In this document: piece after piece, positions 23,467 to 34,120 of the stretch | Position numbering within the stretch: position 1 is the first letter of the stretch | Layout of the letters: each line of letters starts with the position of its first letter | Source of the DNA: Corydoras sp. C115 | Taxonomy: Eukaryota; Chordata; Actinopteri; Siluriformes; Callichthyidae | Direction of reading: 5' to 3' | DNA: 64,000 bases | Assembly (NCBI GenBank): GCA_019802505.1 | Contig: JAFMOC010000084.1 | Span: 627,501 to 691,500 of the forward strand | Notes under the pieces: model-generated | What the model saw: only the letters and a program-made list of their open reading frames with translations | The model's database searches: none | Told to the model about the DNA's origin: nothing | Translations under genes and position numbers: made by a program

Positions 23467-23887
23467 AACATCTGTACCAGGGTTAACCCTGGTTGTACCA
23501 GGGTTAATCAGGCAACATCTGTACCGGGTTAACCCAACCAGCTCACTATATTTCCTCACCTTTATATTAAGTTTAGCAATCGATGTAAATCTAGCAGCAT
23601 GCCAGTTGCAACTGTGCTTCTGGCCAATCAACCGCCCAATCAGTGTGTGATGAAGGCATGCATTAAGCTGCCACTCATTAAATTTAGCCCTCTGTGTTTG
23701 ATAGCAAAGAGCTCTAGTGCATACTGGTACGCATAATCATGAGACACCATTCCCTTCTCTATTCCCTTGTTTCACTATCTATTAGGTCTCCCCGACCTTG
23801 AAAAAAGTGCAAATATCTTCACTGTGTTCAGATTTATCTAAGTCTGCCTAGTCTCCCTGTTCTATCTACGTAAAACAGATTAGACTC

Positions 23888-23922
<35 letters not shown>

Positions 23923-25338
23923 CCCAGCAAACAGGTAAAACACAAAACATAAACGGGAAATTAGAAAGGGCCTATCCTCCTGGTCTCTTTTGACCATGTT
24001 CACAAAAGCACCAGGTGCTCCAACACTCGGATGGGCAGCTGCAACACCTCTGTCTTCAGCCATGCTGGCACCATCTACTTGCCCCAGTCCAATTTTGACC
24101 TCCTGGTTGCTCTTTTGACTGAGAAGCCCCAAGAGGGTTGACAGAAGCCAGCATGCATGCCCACTGGAGGACGCAATTAAAATGCCGCAGGTGTCTTTTT
24201 TTTGAGGCCGCATTTCATCCTTTTGTCATGACTTATGACATCAGTGTTACATGCTAGGAAGCAATTAGGATCAAAGATATTGGGCCCTATATTAGCAATC
24301 TTTAGCGAGCCGTCAAACTGAGCACCACACATTTTGATTTAGGGTGTATCAGTGTGTTTTTGTTATAATTACAATGTATAAAGTATTCAGTGACTCAAAA
24401 TGCACAAAAGGCATGTTTTAATTCTCTTATTATTGATGAGTGTAAAGTGAAAAAAATCAAGCAGTGTGTCACTTGACATTACAATTAAGTGCCTGATGCA
24501 GTCATGACTTTGGTGAATTTCTATTTTCAATGTTGTTTTTCCTCAACAGACACTTTCTTATCATCTGATTTACAAATAACTGCTGCAAAAAGTTAATGTC
24601 TCTGCTAAAATTTCACATTTCATTTTTTTGAGCTGTTAATAATTTTTTGCTGCTATATTTGATATTTTATTGCTCCTATATTATATATAGAATTTTAGAA
24701 TTTTAATAGAATAGGGTGAAAATGGGTCTGTGAGCCACAATTTTGTTTTCATTTCATGTACCACATGTGATGCAAATGACAAAATCTTCTTAAATCTTTG
24801 AATCCAATGGCACAGCTAGGTATGCAGTAGTATTTAATAGTGCTCAGTAGCCACTCAGTGTTCAGTGGTGCTGGGTACATGTCTGTGTTGACAATTAATT
24901 GCCAATTAGTGGTGCACCTGTCTTTTCTATTGCCAAGACAGCAATATGCCACAAATTTACCTTAACCCACCTCAATTTGGGACCACCATATATTTGTTAT
25001 TATTGGCACATTGTTTTTAAATGACCCAGTCGGAAGGTGTGAAAATAGACTTGGTGGGTTGTAAGTTAGTGATGTGCATCAAAAAATGTTTGTATTGATT
25101 GGAGCCTTGAATGTGCAGATCCAAAAACTTTGAATGTTTTGAATGTTTGAATAATTATTTAAGGTTTATTATTTTGGCGGGCATTTGAAACTGCAGACAG
25201 ATATCAGTAACCCTGCTGAATTTCACTGTACTGCTGTAAAAAGCAGTACCACTGTGAAAAGCTCTGTACTCAAAAACTCTGTCCTCGAATATTACAATTC
25301 TTTTCCAGATGTCAGATACCCAGATATTTAACAGACAC
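23467..25338. other. No convincing gene; short palindromes and a CA repeat
   Basis: 23477-23492 is a perfect 16-bp palindrome within an imperfect ~47-bp repeat. 23888-23919 is a (CA)n microsatellite. A 115-codon reverse ORF (23866-24213) starts in unique sequence and ends in the CA repeat; I recognise no domain in it. The rest is AT-rich. Confidence 0.45.
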
Positions 25339-25350
25339 AATCTCCAGGTG

Positions 25351-25694
25351 GGGCACGGTGGCTAAGTGGTTAGCACGTTCGCCTCTCAGCACTAGGGATT
25401 CCCAGTTCGAATCCCCATCTGGGTGGAGTTTCCGTGTTCTCCCTGTGTCCGCGTGGGTTTCCTCCGGGTTCTCCAGTTTCCTCCTACAGTCTAAAAATCA
25501 TGGATCAGGTCAATTGAGTTCTCTAAATTGACCCCTATATAGTGTGTTTGTGTGAGTTAGTGTGTGCCCAGCGATAGATTGGCGCCCTGTCCTGGGTGTG
25601 TCTGCCCAGCGCCCGAGACGTTCTCCCCTGGATGGGCATGGGGAACCCCACCGCGACCCTAATAGAGGATAAAGCGGAAGATAATGAATGAATG
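25351..25694 (+). mobile_element. SINE family A, full length
   Basis: Forward copy with head 'gggcacggtggctaagtgg' and a GAAT tail. The target duplication AATCTCCAGGTG (25339-25350) matches AATCTTCAGGTG (25695-25706) with one mismatch. Confidence 0.95.
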
Positions 25695-26129
25695 AATCTT
25701 CAGGTGAAGTCCATTACCTAGCTTGCTTTTGCAGATCCACCTCTAATTTACAAATCCATGTTTATTGCATCTATGCTGCCAAATAGTAATGTTACTTATG
25801 GAAACTTCTAGTACACTTTAAAATCTGATACAGACTTTTAGTCCTTATTCTTGGTGCATGAAAATATTTATCTGTATGAGTTTACTTTTCAGAGTTCTTG
25901 TGCATAGTTCCATTCTAAATTTAACGCTCCATTTTTGTGAGATGAAACACAACGGAGTATTTATTTTTATAGATATAGAATGAATTCAAGAGAGGCTTAT
26001 CTTTTGCATCACATTTAATATGCACATGTTGATAAAATAATCTGAACGTTACTGAAAGTCTCTGAGCAACAGTGTACATGCAAAACTTTTTTCTTTTAAT
26101 CTGGGAGTAATAAGCTACACATCATTGGT

Positions 26130-26133
<4 letters not shown>

Positions 26134-26191
<58 letters not shown>
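26134..26191 (+). repeat. (TG)n microsatellite
   Basis: About 28 uninterrupted TG units. Confidence 0.95.
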
Positions 26192-26194
<3 letters not shown>

Positions 26195-26592
26195 GTAAAA
26201 GGAGGAAATTAGGTAGAGAATAGAGAAAAAACAAAACAGCTCTCAGCAGCTGCAGTTCAGGCATTTTGTTTGTTTTTATGCATTGTGGGGACTTACATAC
26301 TGTAGATCTCCACCCAAACCTTAAATACTATTAACCATATATATAATTACCCTAACGTTAACAATGACTATAACCACACAACATGTTTTCACTTGTAACA
26401 TGTAACACTAAATGAGTTGCACTGTGGTTGCCACGTTAGTGTGAAATCAGCAATGTTATATATACCTGTACACACACACACACACACATTCATGGATCCC
26501 TGGCTGTATGTAAAGCAGCACATGAATTTGAGAATGGTTACTGTGGTGATGGCATTGTACAGAACAAGGTCACACCCCTGAGTTATTCTTAA

Positions 26593-26593
<1 letters not shown>

Positions 26594-26628
<35 letters not shown>
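26594..26628 (+). repeat. (CA)n microsatellite
   Basis: About 17 CA units, preceded by GCG. Confidence 0.95.
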
Positions 26629-26631
<3 letters not shown>

Positions 26632-26789
26632 TCAACTTATTTTTACATATTTCTGTTCTTTATTTAATCTTTCTCTATCAAATTGTTATTGCTTTACAAT
26701 AACAGAGCACACACACACAAACACACGTGTATGTTCTGAAGTCTGAGAAAGAGATCGTGACATATATATATACTATATCTACATGTACA

Positions 26790-27140
26790 TTCATTCATTC
26801 ATTATCTCCCGCTTTATCCTCTATTAGGTTCGCGGTGGGGTTCCCCATGCCCATACAGGGGAGAACGTCTCGGGCGCTGGGCAGATACACCCAGGACAGG
26901 GCGCCAGTCCATCGCTGGGTACACACTCACACACTCCAACACACTTTATATGGGGCAATTTAGAGAACTCAATTAACTTGATCCATGTTTTTGGACTGTG
27001 GGAGGAAACCGGAGAACCTGGAGGAAACCCACGCTGACACGGGGAGAACATGGAAACTCCACCCAGATGGGGAATCGAACCGGGAATCCCTAGCGCTGAG
27101 AGGCGAACGTGCTGACCACTAAGCCACCGTGCAGACCATT
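26790..27140 (-). mobile_element. SINE family A, full length
   Basis: Reverse copy with a (CATT)n tail and a complete head. The duplication CTACATGTACA lies at 26779-26789 and 27141-27151. Confidence 0.95.
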
Positions 27141-27318
27141 CTACATGTACATACTATATAGTATATATATATATATGTGTCACAATCTCTTTCACATTCC
27201 TTCCAATACAAACCCAATACCATATATTTGGTATGATATATTATTTACATTTCATACACACAACTGAAATGAACACGGTCCACCATCCATTGCATTGTGA
27301 TATACACGAGCCAAAAAA

Positions 27319-27320
<2 letters not shown>

Positions 27321-27361
<41 letters not shown>
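27321..27361 (+). repeat. (GT)n microsatellite
   Basis: About 20 GT units just upstream of the CpG-rich block. Confidence 0.95.
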
Positions 27362-27363
<2 letters not shown>

Positions 27364-27760
27364 GGGAGGGGGGGCGGTGTGACAGCAGCATCAGGACGGG
27401 AAGAAGCAGAGGCAGAGATAGGTTGGCGTGTGTGAGAGATTGACTCTCTCACACACGCGTTCGCACACATTAGAGTGTGTGCCAGATGAAGCTGGAGCGC
27501 GCTATGGAGGGCAGCAGAGGGGCGTAACGCGGTGGACGTAGCCATTTGCCATCTTCTCATCGCAGACATTTAATATGGGACTCTGTCTTTTGTCCTGTCG
27601 CGCTCGTCTTCCTCACGACTGAATGTGATGCCTCTGGAGTGCGTCGTCATCGCCCGGTTGCTGGGAGCGCGTGCGTGGAGGAGGATCGCGGCGAGTGCTG
27701 CTGAAACGACTTACGCACGGAGCAAAGCTGTCGCTTTGAAACGGAAAATACTGATTCGCA
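27362..27760 (+). promoter_or_regulatory. nyap2: CpG-rich block: putative nyap2 promoter and 5' untranslated exon 1
   Basis: CpG dinucleotides are dense here, unlike the surrounding AT-rich DNA. No TATA box is obvious. 'tttgccatcttc' near 27544-27555 contains a YY1-type GCCATCTT site, common at TATA-less promoters. The block ends in a good splice donor, 'cgca' then 'gtgagt' (GT at 27761-27762). The next credible acceptor on this strand is that of the coding exon at 37402, so I infer this is the untranslated first exon of nyap2. It contains upstream start codons at 27575, 27623 and 27628 and a perfect hairpin at 27426-27458. The transcription start is not visible. The assignment is inference from position, CpG content and the donor. 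Confidence 0.5.
27426..27458. promoter_or_regulatory. Perfect 13-bp hairpin in the CpG-rich block
   Basis: Arms at 27426-27438 and 27446-27458 are exact reverse complements ('gcgtgtgtgagag' and its complement) around a 7-base loop. If transcribed it would form a stable 5'-leader stem. Confidence 0.6.
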
Positions 27761-28046
27761 GTGAGTAGGGGCGTTTGGATCAAACCAGGTGTGTGTGAGA
27801 GGGAGAGAGAGAAAGATAGAGAGAAAATTATGGTCTAATGCTGATGTAGGCGACGGTGACACAGCAGGTGACAGAAGGGGCATTAAAAATAAAGGCTGTG
27901 GATTGAAAACCAAGTGCAGTCATATAATGTGGTTTTCCTGTGACCTATTTTGTGTGTGTGTGTGTGTGTGTGTATGCATTGTGTTTCTGTCTTAAATTCA
28001 CAGAATTGAATAAAACGCTTTAATAAAGCACAATCCATACATTTTT

Positions 28047-28081
28047 ACACACACGCACGCACGCACGCACACGCGCGCGGG

Positions 28082-28137
<56 letters not shown>

Positions 28138-28142
28138 CACAT
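28047..28142 (+). repeat. (ACGC)n(CG)n(CA)n compound microsatellite
   Basis: CA/CGCA units, then an alternating CG tract (about 28071-28090), then about 20 CA units. Alternating purine-pyrimidine DNA of this kind can adopt Z-DNA. It lies ~290 bases inside the putative first intron of nyap2. Confidence 0.9.
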
Positions 28143-28588
28143 ACCCATCACCCTTACTAAGAGGCGAAACTAATGCACACTCATCACTGATTTAGGAACC
28201 CCCGCGCAACATCATGTGACCCCGCTCTCAAGGATGCGGTTGCTTGGATACATGGAACACGCTCACTTTCCATCTTCACTTTGCTGCTTGAAGAAGGGAT
28301 GACAAGGATCCGTGGGAGGGGCAGTCAGTGGAATTAAAAAATAATTTCTTCCTATATATTCCAGAATGAAAACTTCAAGATTCATAACAGTCAAATTGTG
28401 AAAAATGGATTAAGGATACATGGGGAATTATTTGGACATATAAATAGTTCTATGACCATTGGGATGCGGAACTACTCTCCATCATTAGAAAGCCAAAATA
28501 TATTTGTGAAAAGAAAATATCCATTGATGTAGATAAGGTTGTAGCATAAGTTCAGTTAAGCAGTGTATAGTGAAAGCATTTTAAAGTT

Positions 28589-28918
28589 CATTCATTCATT
28601 ATCTCCCGCTTTATCCTCTATTAGGGTTGCGGTGGGACTCCCCATGCCCATCCAGGGGAGAACGTCTCGGGCGCTGGGCAGATAGACCCAGGACAGGGCG
28701 CCAATCCATCGCTGGGCACACACTCACTCACACAAACACACTCTATATGGGGCAATTTGGAGAATTCAATTGACTTGATCCATGTTTTTGGACCCGGAGA
28801 ACCCGGAGGAAACCCACGCAGACATGGGGAGAACATGGAAACTCCACCCAGATGGGGATTCGAACCGGGAATCCCTAGCGTTGAGAGGCGAACGTGCTAA
28901 CCACTAAGCCACCATGTC
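28589..28918 (-). mobile_element. SINE family A, nearly full length
   Basis: Reverse copy missing ~12 bases in the middle. The duplication GCATTTTAAAGTT (28576-28588) matches GCATTTAAAAGTT (28919-28931) with one mismatch. Confidence 0.95.
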
Positions 28919-28931
28919 GCATTTAAAAGTT

Positions 28932-30132
28932 TAAGGCAGCTAAACAATATATTTTATTGTTATATTTTATAATAATAATAATAAAGAAAAGAAAATAATA
29001 AACTTTGAGCAACAGTCTGGTTAATGCCAACTGATATTTGCGTAAATAATGCACTTCTTATTGTCTTATCAAAAATAAAACAAATACATTTCAAAAAAGA
29101 AAATACACAAAAAAAAACTGTGTGTTACATTGTAAACATTTTAGACATTTTAGTTCAGTGAGGTAAATACTAGTTTAATATAAAAGAATATTAGTGTACT
29201 GTGGGTAAAATTACTTTACTGTAGGTTGAAACCAGTTAAATGTGAGTTTAAATCAGTTCAATATAGATGTATCAGTTTAGTCCCTGCATATAGTTTTGCT
29301 TTAGGGTACATCCATAATAATTTCATAATAATAATTCAGTTTGAGAATATGTTATAAACAATTATAGAAAAGTTTAGTCAGTTTCTACAAATGCAATAGA
29401 AAAGTAAAATTTGTTAAATCAAGCCTTTTAAAACTTTGATATAATTTGCTAATTAAGGTTTTAAAACCACTAGGTCACTGATTCATCTCATTGTGATGCA
29501 CCATACATTTTCATTCACAGGCAAATTTGGACTACAGACAGGCCAGTCATGCACGCACACTCAATGTCTATGAAACCAAGCTATAGTAACTTATTTGCTT
29601 AGCATTATATGTTATAATAATCTCTTTTTACTCCATTGTTTTCCTTGAATTTGCTAACTTATCTCAAATTTGTATTGTAAATCTTACATTTGGGGTGAAT
29701 CAAGATCAAATTCTCACCACAAACAAATTGCACCAGACTTTTTTGAACCCTAACAAAACCAGCTCATTTCGCTGGTCTTTCTGTTTTTTGCCCATATCTG
29801 AGTTTGAATTTTATATTTACAACTGCCAAAATTAATTGTTTGTGGAACCTTTCAGAATAATATTCTCAAGGAAAATATTTTTGGATTATAGATCTCTAGA
29901 GTATATCACTTTGGTCTAAGCATATATCAGTTCAGTGTCAGCACATGGACATATATTGTAAGCATTTAATTTAATTTTATATACCAGTTAAGTGTAAGTA
30001 AATACTTTTAATAAAAAAGCAGCATCCAAAAAAGCTGAATCTAGATGTGCAAAGAGCAAAGATGGCCATAGAATCTCCAGTTTGTCCACAAATGCATTAG
30101 AAAATGACAAAAAATTTTCAAAAACAGTGAAA
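28932..30132. other. Intron-like AT-rich stretch, nothing recognised
   Basis: Repeated short motifs such as 'agttta' and 'cagttcaatat' occur near 29140-29290 without clear periodicity. No coding signal. Confidence 0.5.
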
Positions 30133-30620
30133 AAAAAAAACCTTTCTTGACAGAACAGGTTACTCAACTGCTAGTTCAAGTGCTCATCCTCATTGCTTGC
30201 CAGACTAACAACTTGCATGATCAAGCGTTTATAGGTAAACCAGAAATTTACAGCTCATTTTTGTGTTCATATCTCAAGCGATCTCTTTTAATTGGCTTCC
30301 AGTATCTGTCCACATTTCATTTAGACCCTGACTCTAACCTACAGGGCAACATCTAGATCTGTCTCCTTGAACACCTACTCTATTTTTGAAAGACCCCCAA
30401 CTCACCTTGTTTACTGCACTCTAGTCATAAATGTCACCTTGATTTTTAACCTCAGTAAATGGTGCTAATTCTCTCTCCATATTGTTGATGTTATGATTTT
30501 TTCTGATCTGATATAATGATATAATGATATAAAGTCACTCAACATCATCAAAAAACTACTAAAGACACATCTCTACTGAAAGCACTTGCAACCAAAAGAA
30601 TGTTAGAGAATATCCAGGCA
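30133..30620 (+). pseudogene. Heavily decayed LINE reverse transcriptase C-terminus
   Basis: Frame-broken translation resembles the C-terminal 'wLPv...rp.tl.yra' block of L2-like LINE proteins around 30285-30350, and a final 'KKLLKTHLY'-like block near 30549-30575. No intact frame or 3' tail is present. This is a low-confidence similarity read by eye. Confidence 0.35.
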
Positions 30621-31524
30621 TTAAAACCAAATCGGATAATGATGTCATTGAGAGTGACTAGGATGCACGAGATTAGCTAGTTTATTAGAGGGATGGCACA
30701 GGTAGGACGTTTTGTAGACAGAGTTATAGAGGTAGGATTGAGGTTGTTTACGCATGTGCAGAGAAGGGACAAAACATCTCTGCACACGAATTTATAGGAT
30801 GAAACCATCAGGCAAAGAAAAAGAAGGTCAAAAAGGAGATTTATGTATTTGGTGCATGAGGACATACAGGTGGCTGGAGTGATGAATAAGAACTAGAGCC
30901 GCTGCGATTAGCCAACTATGACGTAGACGCTGAAAATACATGAACATCAATATTTTAAGTTCAGTTTTTTTTTTTATTTTCAATATTTACTAATGTTACC
31001 TTTTGATTCCAAAATGCATCCAATCAAAGAAATGCTTTTGCTCAACGCGTGTGACATCATTGGTCTCATCACAAAAGTTTTCATAGACCAACAGCATCCA
31101 AAGTATGGAGTTACCTTAAATAGGCTGAAGACAAGAAGTTATAAGGATAAGGAAAATGATTCTCAAAATAGAGTAAGATAGAAATAAGAACCCTCTGTTG
31201 CAACCCCTAATGAAAGCAGCCAAAAGCAAAAAAAAAGGGGACAGGTGTTTTGTATCTTTTAATTTATTATTATTTCTTAAATATGTAATGTAGGTGTATA
31301 AAAGTACATGTGTTCGTATTGTACGGTCATGGTATGGGTCACACGATTCGGTACGTGAAGGCGGACATGCATCCTACAGGAATGTGCGAAGGTCATGAAA
31401 TGTAAGGCAGAAATGTAGTATACTCATGAGTTGTCCTATCAAGCATGCTTTAACTTAGCTGTACACGCTGCTAAGTCTGCCACAATAAGTGTTGCAAGCC
31501 TTAAAGGCTGAGTATGGCAACTGG
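30621..31524. other. No gene recognised
   Basis: AT-rich sequence with a T run at 30967-30978 and an A run at 31230-31238. The short ORFs lack family resemblance. Confidence 0.5.
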
Positions 31525-31905
31525 ATGAAGTGTCCATGTTCGTCTTGTGTTTGTATGGGTTTCTCAGGGTTCCAGCCACAGTTAATATTAAATTAAATTA
31601 AATTAAATTGGGGTCATTTAGCAGACGCTTTTATCCAAAGCGACTTACAAGGTGAGCACAGGGTTCATCACAACATCCCTGGAGCAATGAGGGTTAAGGG
31701 CCTTGCTCAAGGACCCACACTGGAAACTTCAGTGGACCTGGGATTTGAACCCCCAACCTTCAGATTGATAGCCCAACACCCTGACCACTGAGCTAACCCG
31801 CCCCTAATAAACATGAATTCAAGGTGAATTGGATGTTCCAAATTGCCCTTATACAGTGTGTGTTTGTGTGTGTCTACGTGTGCCCGAAAAGTTCTCCTTT
31901 GTAAA
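31525..31905 (+). mobile_element. SINE family A, old copy split by a family B SINE
   Basis: The left part (31525-31583) has 'tccatgttcgtcttgtg' and 'gggtttctcagggttc'. The right part (31808-31905) resumes with 'aacatgaattcaaggtgaat' and 'gtgcccgaaaagttctcc'. The family B element sits exactly where the consensus would be continuous. Confidence 0.75.
31584..31806 (-). mobile_element. SINE family B inserted in a family A SINE
   Basis: Reverse copy: (TTAAA)n tail at 31584-31609, 'catttagcagacgcttttat', then a reversed head with 'gggatttgaaccccc' and 'ccactgagctaaccc'. TAATA occurs on both sides of the insertion and is a likely target duplication. Confidence 0.85.
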
Positions 31906-32370
31906 TGGTTTCTGTATGCATTGGTTCTCCTTTATTTTTTGCTGTGTGTATGACCAGTGTTTTTTTTTTTTTGCAAGTAGAACTCACCTGTTATTTCTTT
32001 AATTTTAATAATTCTGCTCCCACTTACAAGAGATTGGATACAACAAATATTAAGATTATCGGATAACTATGAAAATTAGGCTCTCAGAATAAACTACATA
32101 GAAAAACAAAAATTATTTCACAGGGAGTTTTGGCTTGGTTATGAGGAAACCTAAAGAAGTAATTAATAAACAACAGAACAAGGAACAGGTGATTAGAATT
32201 CAGGTGATTGACAGCAATTAAGGGTAACAGGTGACATCCCCTCATCCGAGTGCAAAATATATTTTATAACCACTGCTCAAAAATATAAAGGGAACACTCA
32301 AATAACATATTCTAGATCTGAATGTTCTGTACAAAGTTGAATGTGCTGACAACAAAATCACACAAAAATC

Positions 32371-32702
32371 CATCCATCCATCCATTATCTTACGCTTTAT
32401 TCTCTACTAGGGTCGCAGTGGGGTTCCCCATGCCCATCCAGGGGAGAACATCTCGGGCGCTGGGCAGATACACCCAGGACAGGGTGCCAATCTATCGCTG
32501 GGCACACACGCTCTAACATAGACACACTCTATATGGGGCAATTTGGAGAATTCAATTGACTTGATCCATGTTTTTGGACTGTGGAAGGAAACCCACGCAG
32601 ACACGGGGAGAACATGGAAAATCCACCCAGATGGGTATTTGAACCGGGAATCCCTAGCGCTGAGAGGCAAATGTGCTAACCACTAAGCCACTGTGCCGCC
32701 CC
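32371..32702 (-). mobile_element. SINE family A inside the Tc1 element
   Basis: Reverse copy with a (CCAT)n tail and head ending 'ccactaagccactgtgccgc'. The duplication ACACAAAAATC lies at 32360-32370 and 32703-32713. It inserted after the Tc1 element. Confidence 0.95.
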
Positions 32703-32813
32703 ACACAAAAATCATCAATGAAAATCTTATTTATTAAGCAATGGATTTGGAATCACACACAAAATTAAAGTGAAAAACACACTACAGGCTGATCCAACGT
32801 TGATGTAATGTCC

Positions 32814-33862
32814 TTAAAACAAGTAAAAATGAGACTCAGTATTGTGTGTGGCCCCCATGTGCCTGTATGACCTCCCTACAGTACAACGCCTGGGCATGCT
32901 CCTGATGAGGTGGCGGTTGGTCTCCTGAGGGATCTCCTCCCAGACCTGTATTAAAGCATCTGCCAACTCCTGGACAGTCTGTGGTGCAATGTGACTTTGG
33001 TGGATGAAGCGAGACATGATGTCCCAGGTGTGCTCAATTGGATTCAGGTCTGGGGAACAGGCAGGCCAGTCCAGAGCTTCAATGCCTTCATCTTGCAGGA
33101 ACTGCTGACACACTCCAGCCACATGAGGTCTAGCATTGTCCTGCATAAGGAGGAACCCAGAGCCAAGCGCACCAGCATGTTCTCACAAGGGGTCTGAGGA
33201 TCTCATCTCAGTACCTAATGGCAGTCAGACTACCTCTGGCGAGCACATGGAGGGCTGTGCGGCCCTCCAAAGAAATGCCACCCCACACTATTACTGACCC
33301 TCTGCCAAACCGGTCATGCTGAAGGATGTTGCAGACAGCAGATCACTCTCCATGGCGTCTCCAGACTCTGTCATGTCTGTCACATGTGCTCAGTGTGAAC
33401 CTGCTTTCATCTGTGAAGAGCACAGGGCACCAGTGGCGAATTTGCCAATCCTAGTGTTCTCTAGCAAATGCCAAGCGTCCTGCACAGTGTTCGGCTGTGA
33501 GCACAACCCCCATCTGTGGACGTTGGGCCCTCATACCATCCTCATGGAGTCAGTTTCTAACCGTTTGTGCAGACACATGCACATTTGTGGCCTGCTGGAG
33601 GCCATTTTGCAGGGCTCTGGCAGTGCTCCTCCTGTTCCTCCTTGCACAAAGGTGGAGGTAGCGATCCTGCTGCTGGGTTGTTGCCCTCCTACGGCCTCTT
33701 CCACGTCTCCTTGTGTACTGGCCTGTCTCCTGGTAGCGCCTCCAGCTTCTGGACACTACGCTCACAGACAGCAAACCTTCTTGCCACAGCTCGCATTGAT
33801 GTGCCATCCTTGATGAGCTGCACTACCTGAGCCACTTGTGTGGGTTGTAGAGTCTGTCTCAT
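32814..33862 (-). pseudogene. Broken Tc1 transposase (DD34E)
   Basis: Reading on the reverse strand, the N-terminal helix-turn-helix begins at about 33862 ('VAQVVQLIKDG', 'AVARRFAV'). A second frame (33550-33807) gives an arginine-rich 'RRGRGRRRATT' linker and a second DNA-binding half. A third (32814-33146) gives the catalytic end with 'MQDNARPH' and 'CSPDLNPIEHTW'; 34 residues separate D from E, as in Tc1. Total length (~350 codons) matches a full transposase, but frameshifts and lost frames around 33150-33550 make it inactive. Confidence 0.85.
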
Positions 33863-34120
33863 GCTACCACGAGTGTGAAAGCACCACCAACATTCAAAAG
33901 TGACCAAACCATCAGCCAGAAAGCACCAGTACTGAGAAGTGATCTGTGGTCCACCTGCAGAACCACTCCTTATTGAGTGTGTCTTGCTAATTGCCAATAC
34001 TTTCCACCTGTTGTCTATTCCATTTGCACAACGGCATGTGAAATTGATTGCCAATCAGTGTTGCTTCCTAAGTGGACAGTTTGATTACACAGAAGTTTGA
34101 TTTACTTGGAGTTATATTGT

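Larger units (their letters stand above)
25707..26778. other. No gene; several CA/GT microsatellites
   Basis: (GT)n runs at 26134-26191, (CA)n at about 26469-26489, and (CA)n at 26594-26628. The ORF at 26389-26628 is a read-through of these. Nothing else was recognised. Confidence 0.6.
32271..34120 (-). mobile_element. Tc1-like (DD34E) DNA transposon, one end lost, SINE inserted
   Basis: The left border carries the inverted repeat 'cactgctcaaaaatataaag' followed by 'ggaacact', typical of an abundant fish Tc1 family. The matching repeat is missing at the other side, where sequence ends near 'ggagttatattgtgta'. A reverse-oriented transposase remnant (32814-33862) lies inside, and a family A SINE interrupts the non-coding arm at 32371-32702. 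Confidence 0.8.

Noticed and set aside
23866..24213. 115-codon reverse ORF
   Set aside because: It begins in unique sequence but runs into a CA microsatellite and shows no domain I recognise.
26389..26628. Tandem CA/GT repeats as a CRISPR-like array
   Set aside because: Simple dinucleotide repeats without spacers in a vertebrate genome.
27628..27760. 44-codon ORF in the CpG-rich block as a longer N-terminus of nyap2
   Set aside because: Joining it to either acceptor before 37402 is out of frame with the NYAP-like start, so it is treated as an upstream ORF.
33316..33813. 165-codon forward ORF
   Set aside because: It lies antisense to the Tc1 transposase remnant; its cysteine- and serine-rich content is the shadow of that frame.
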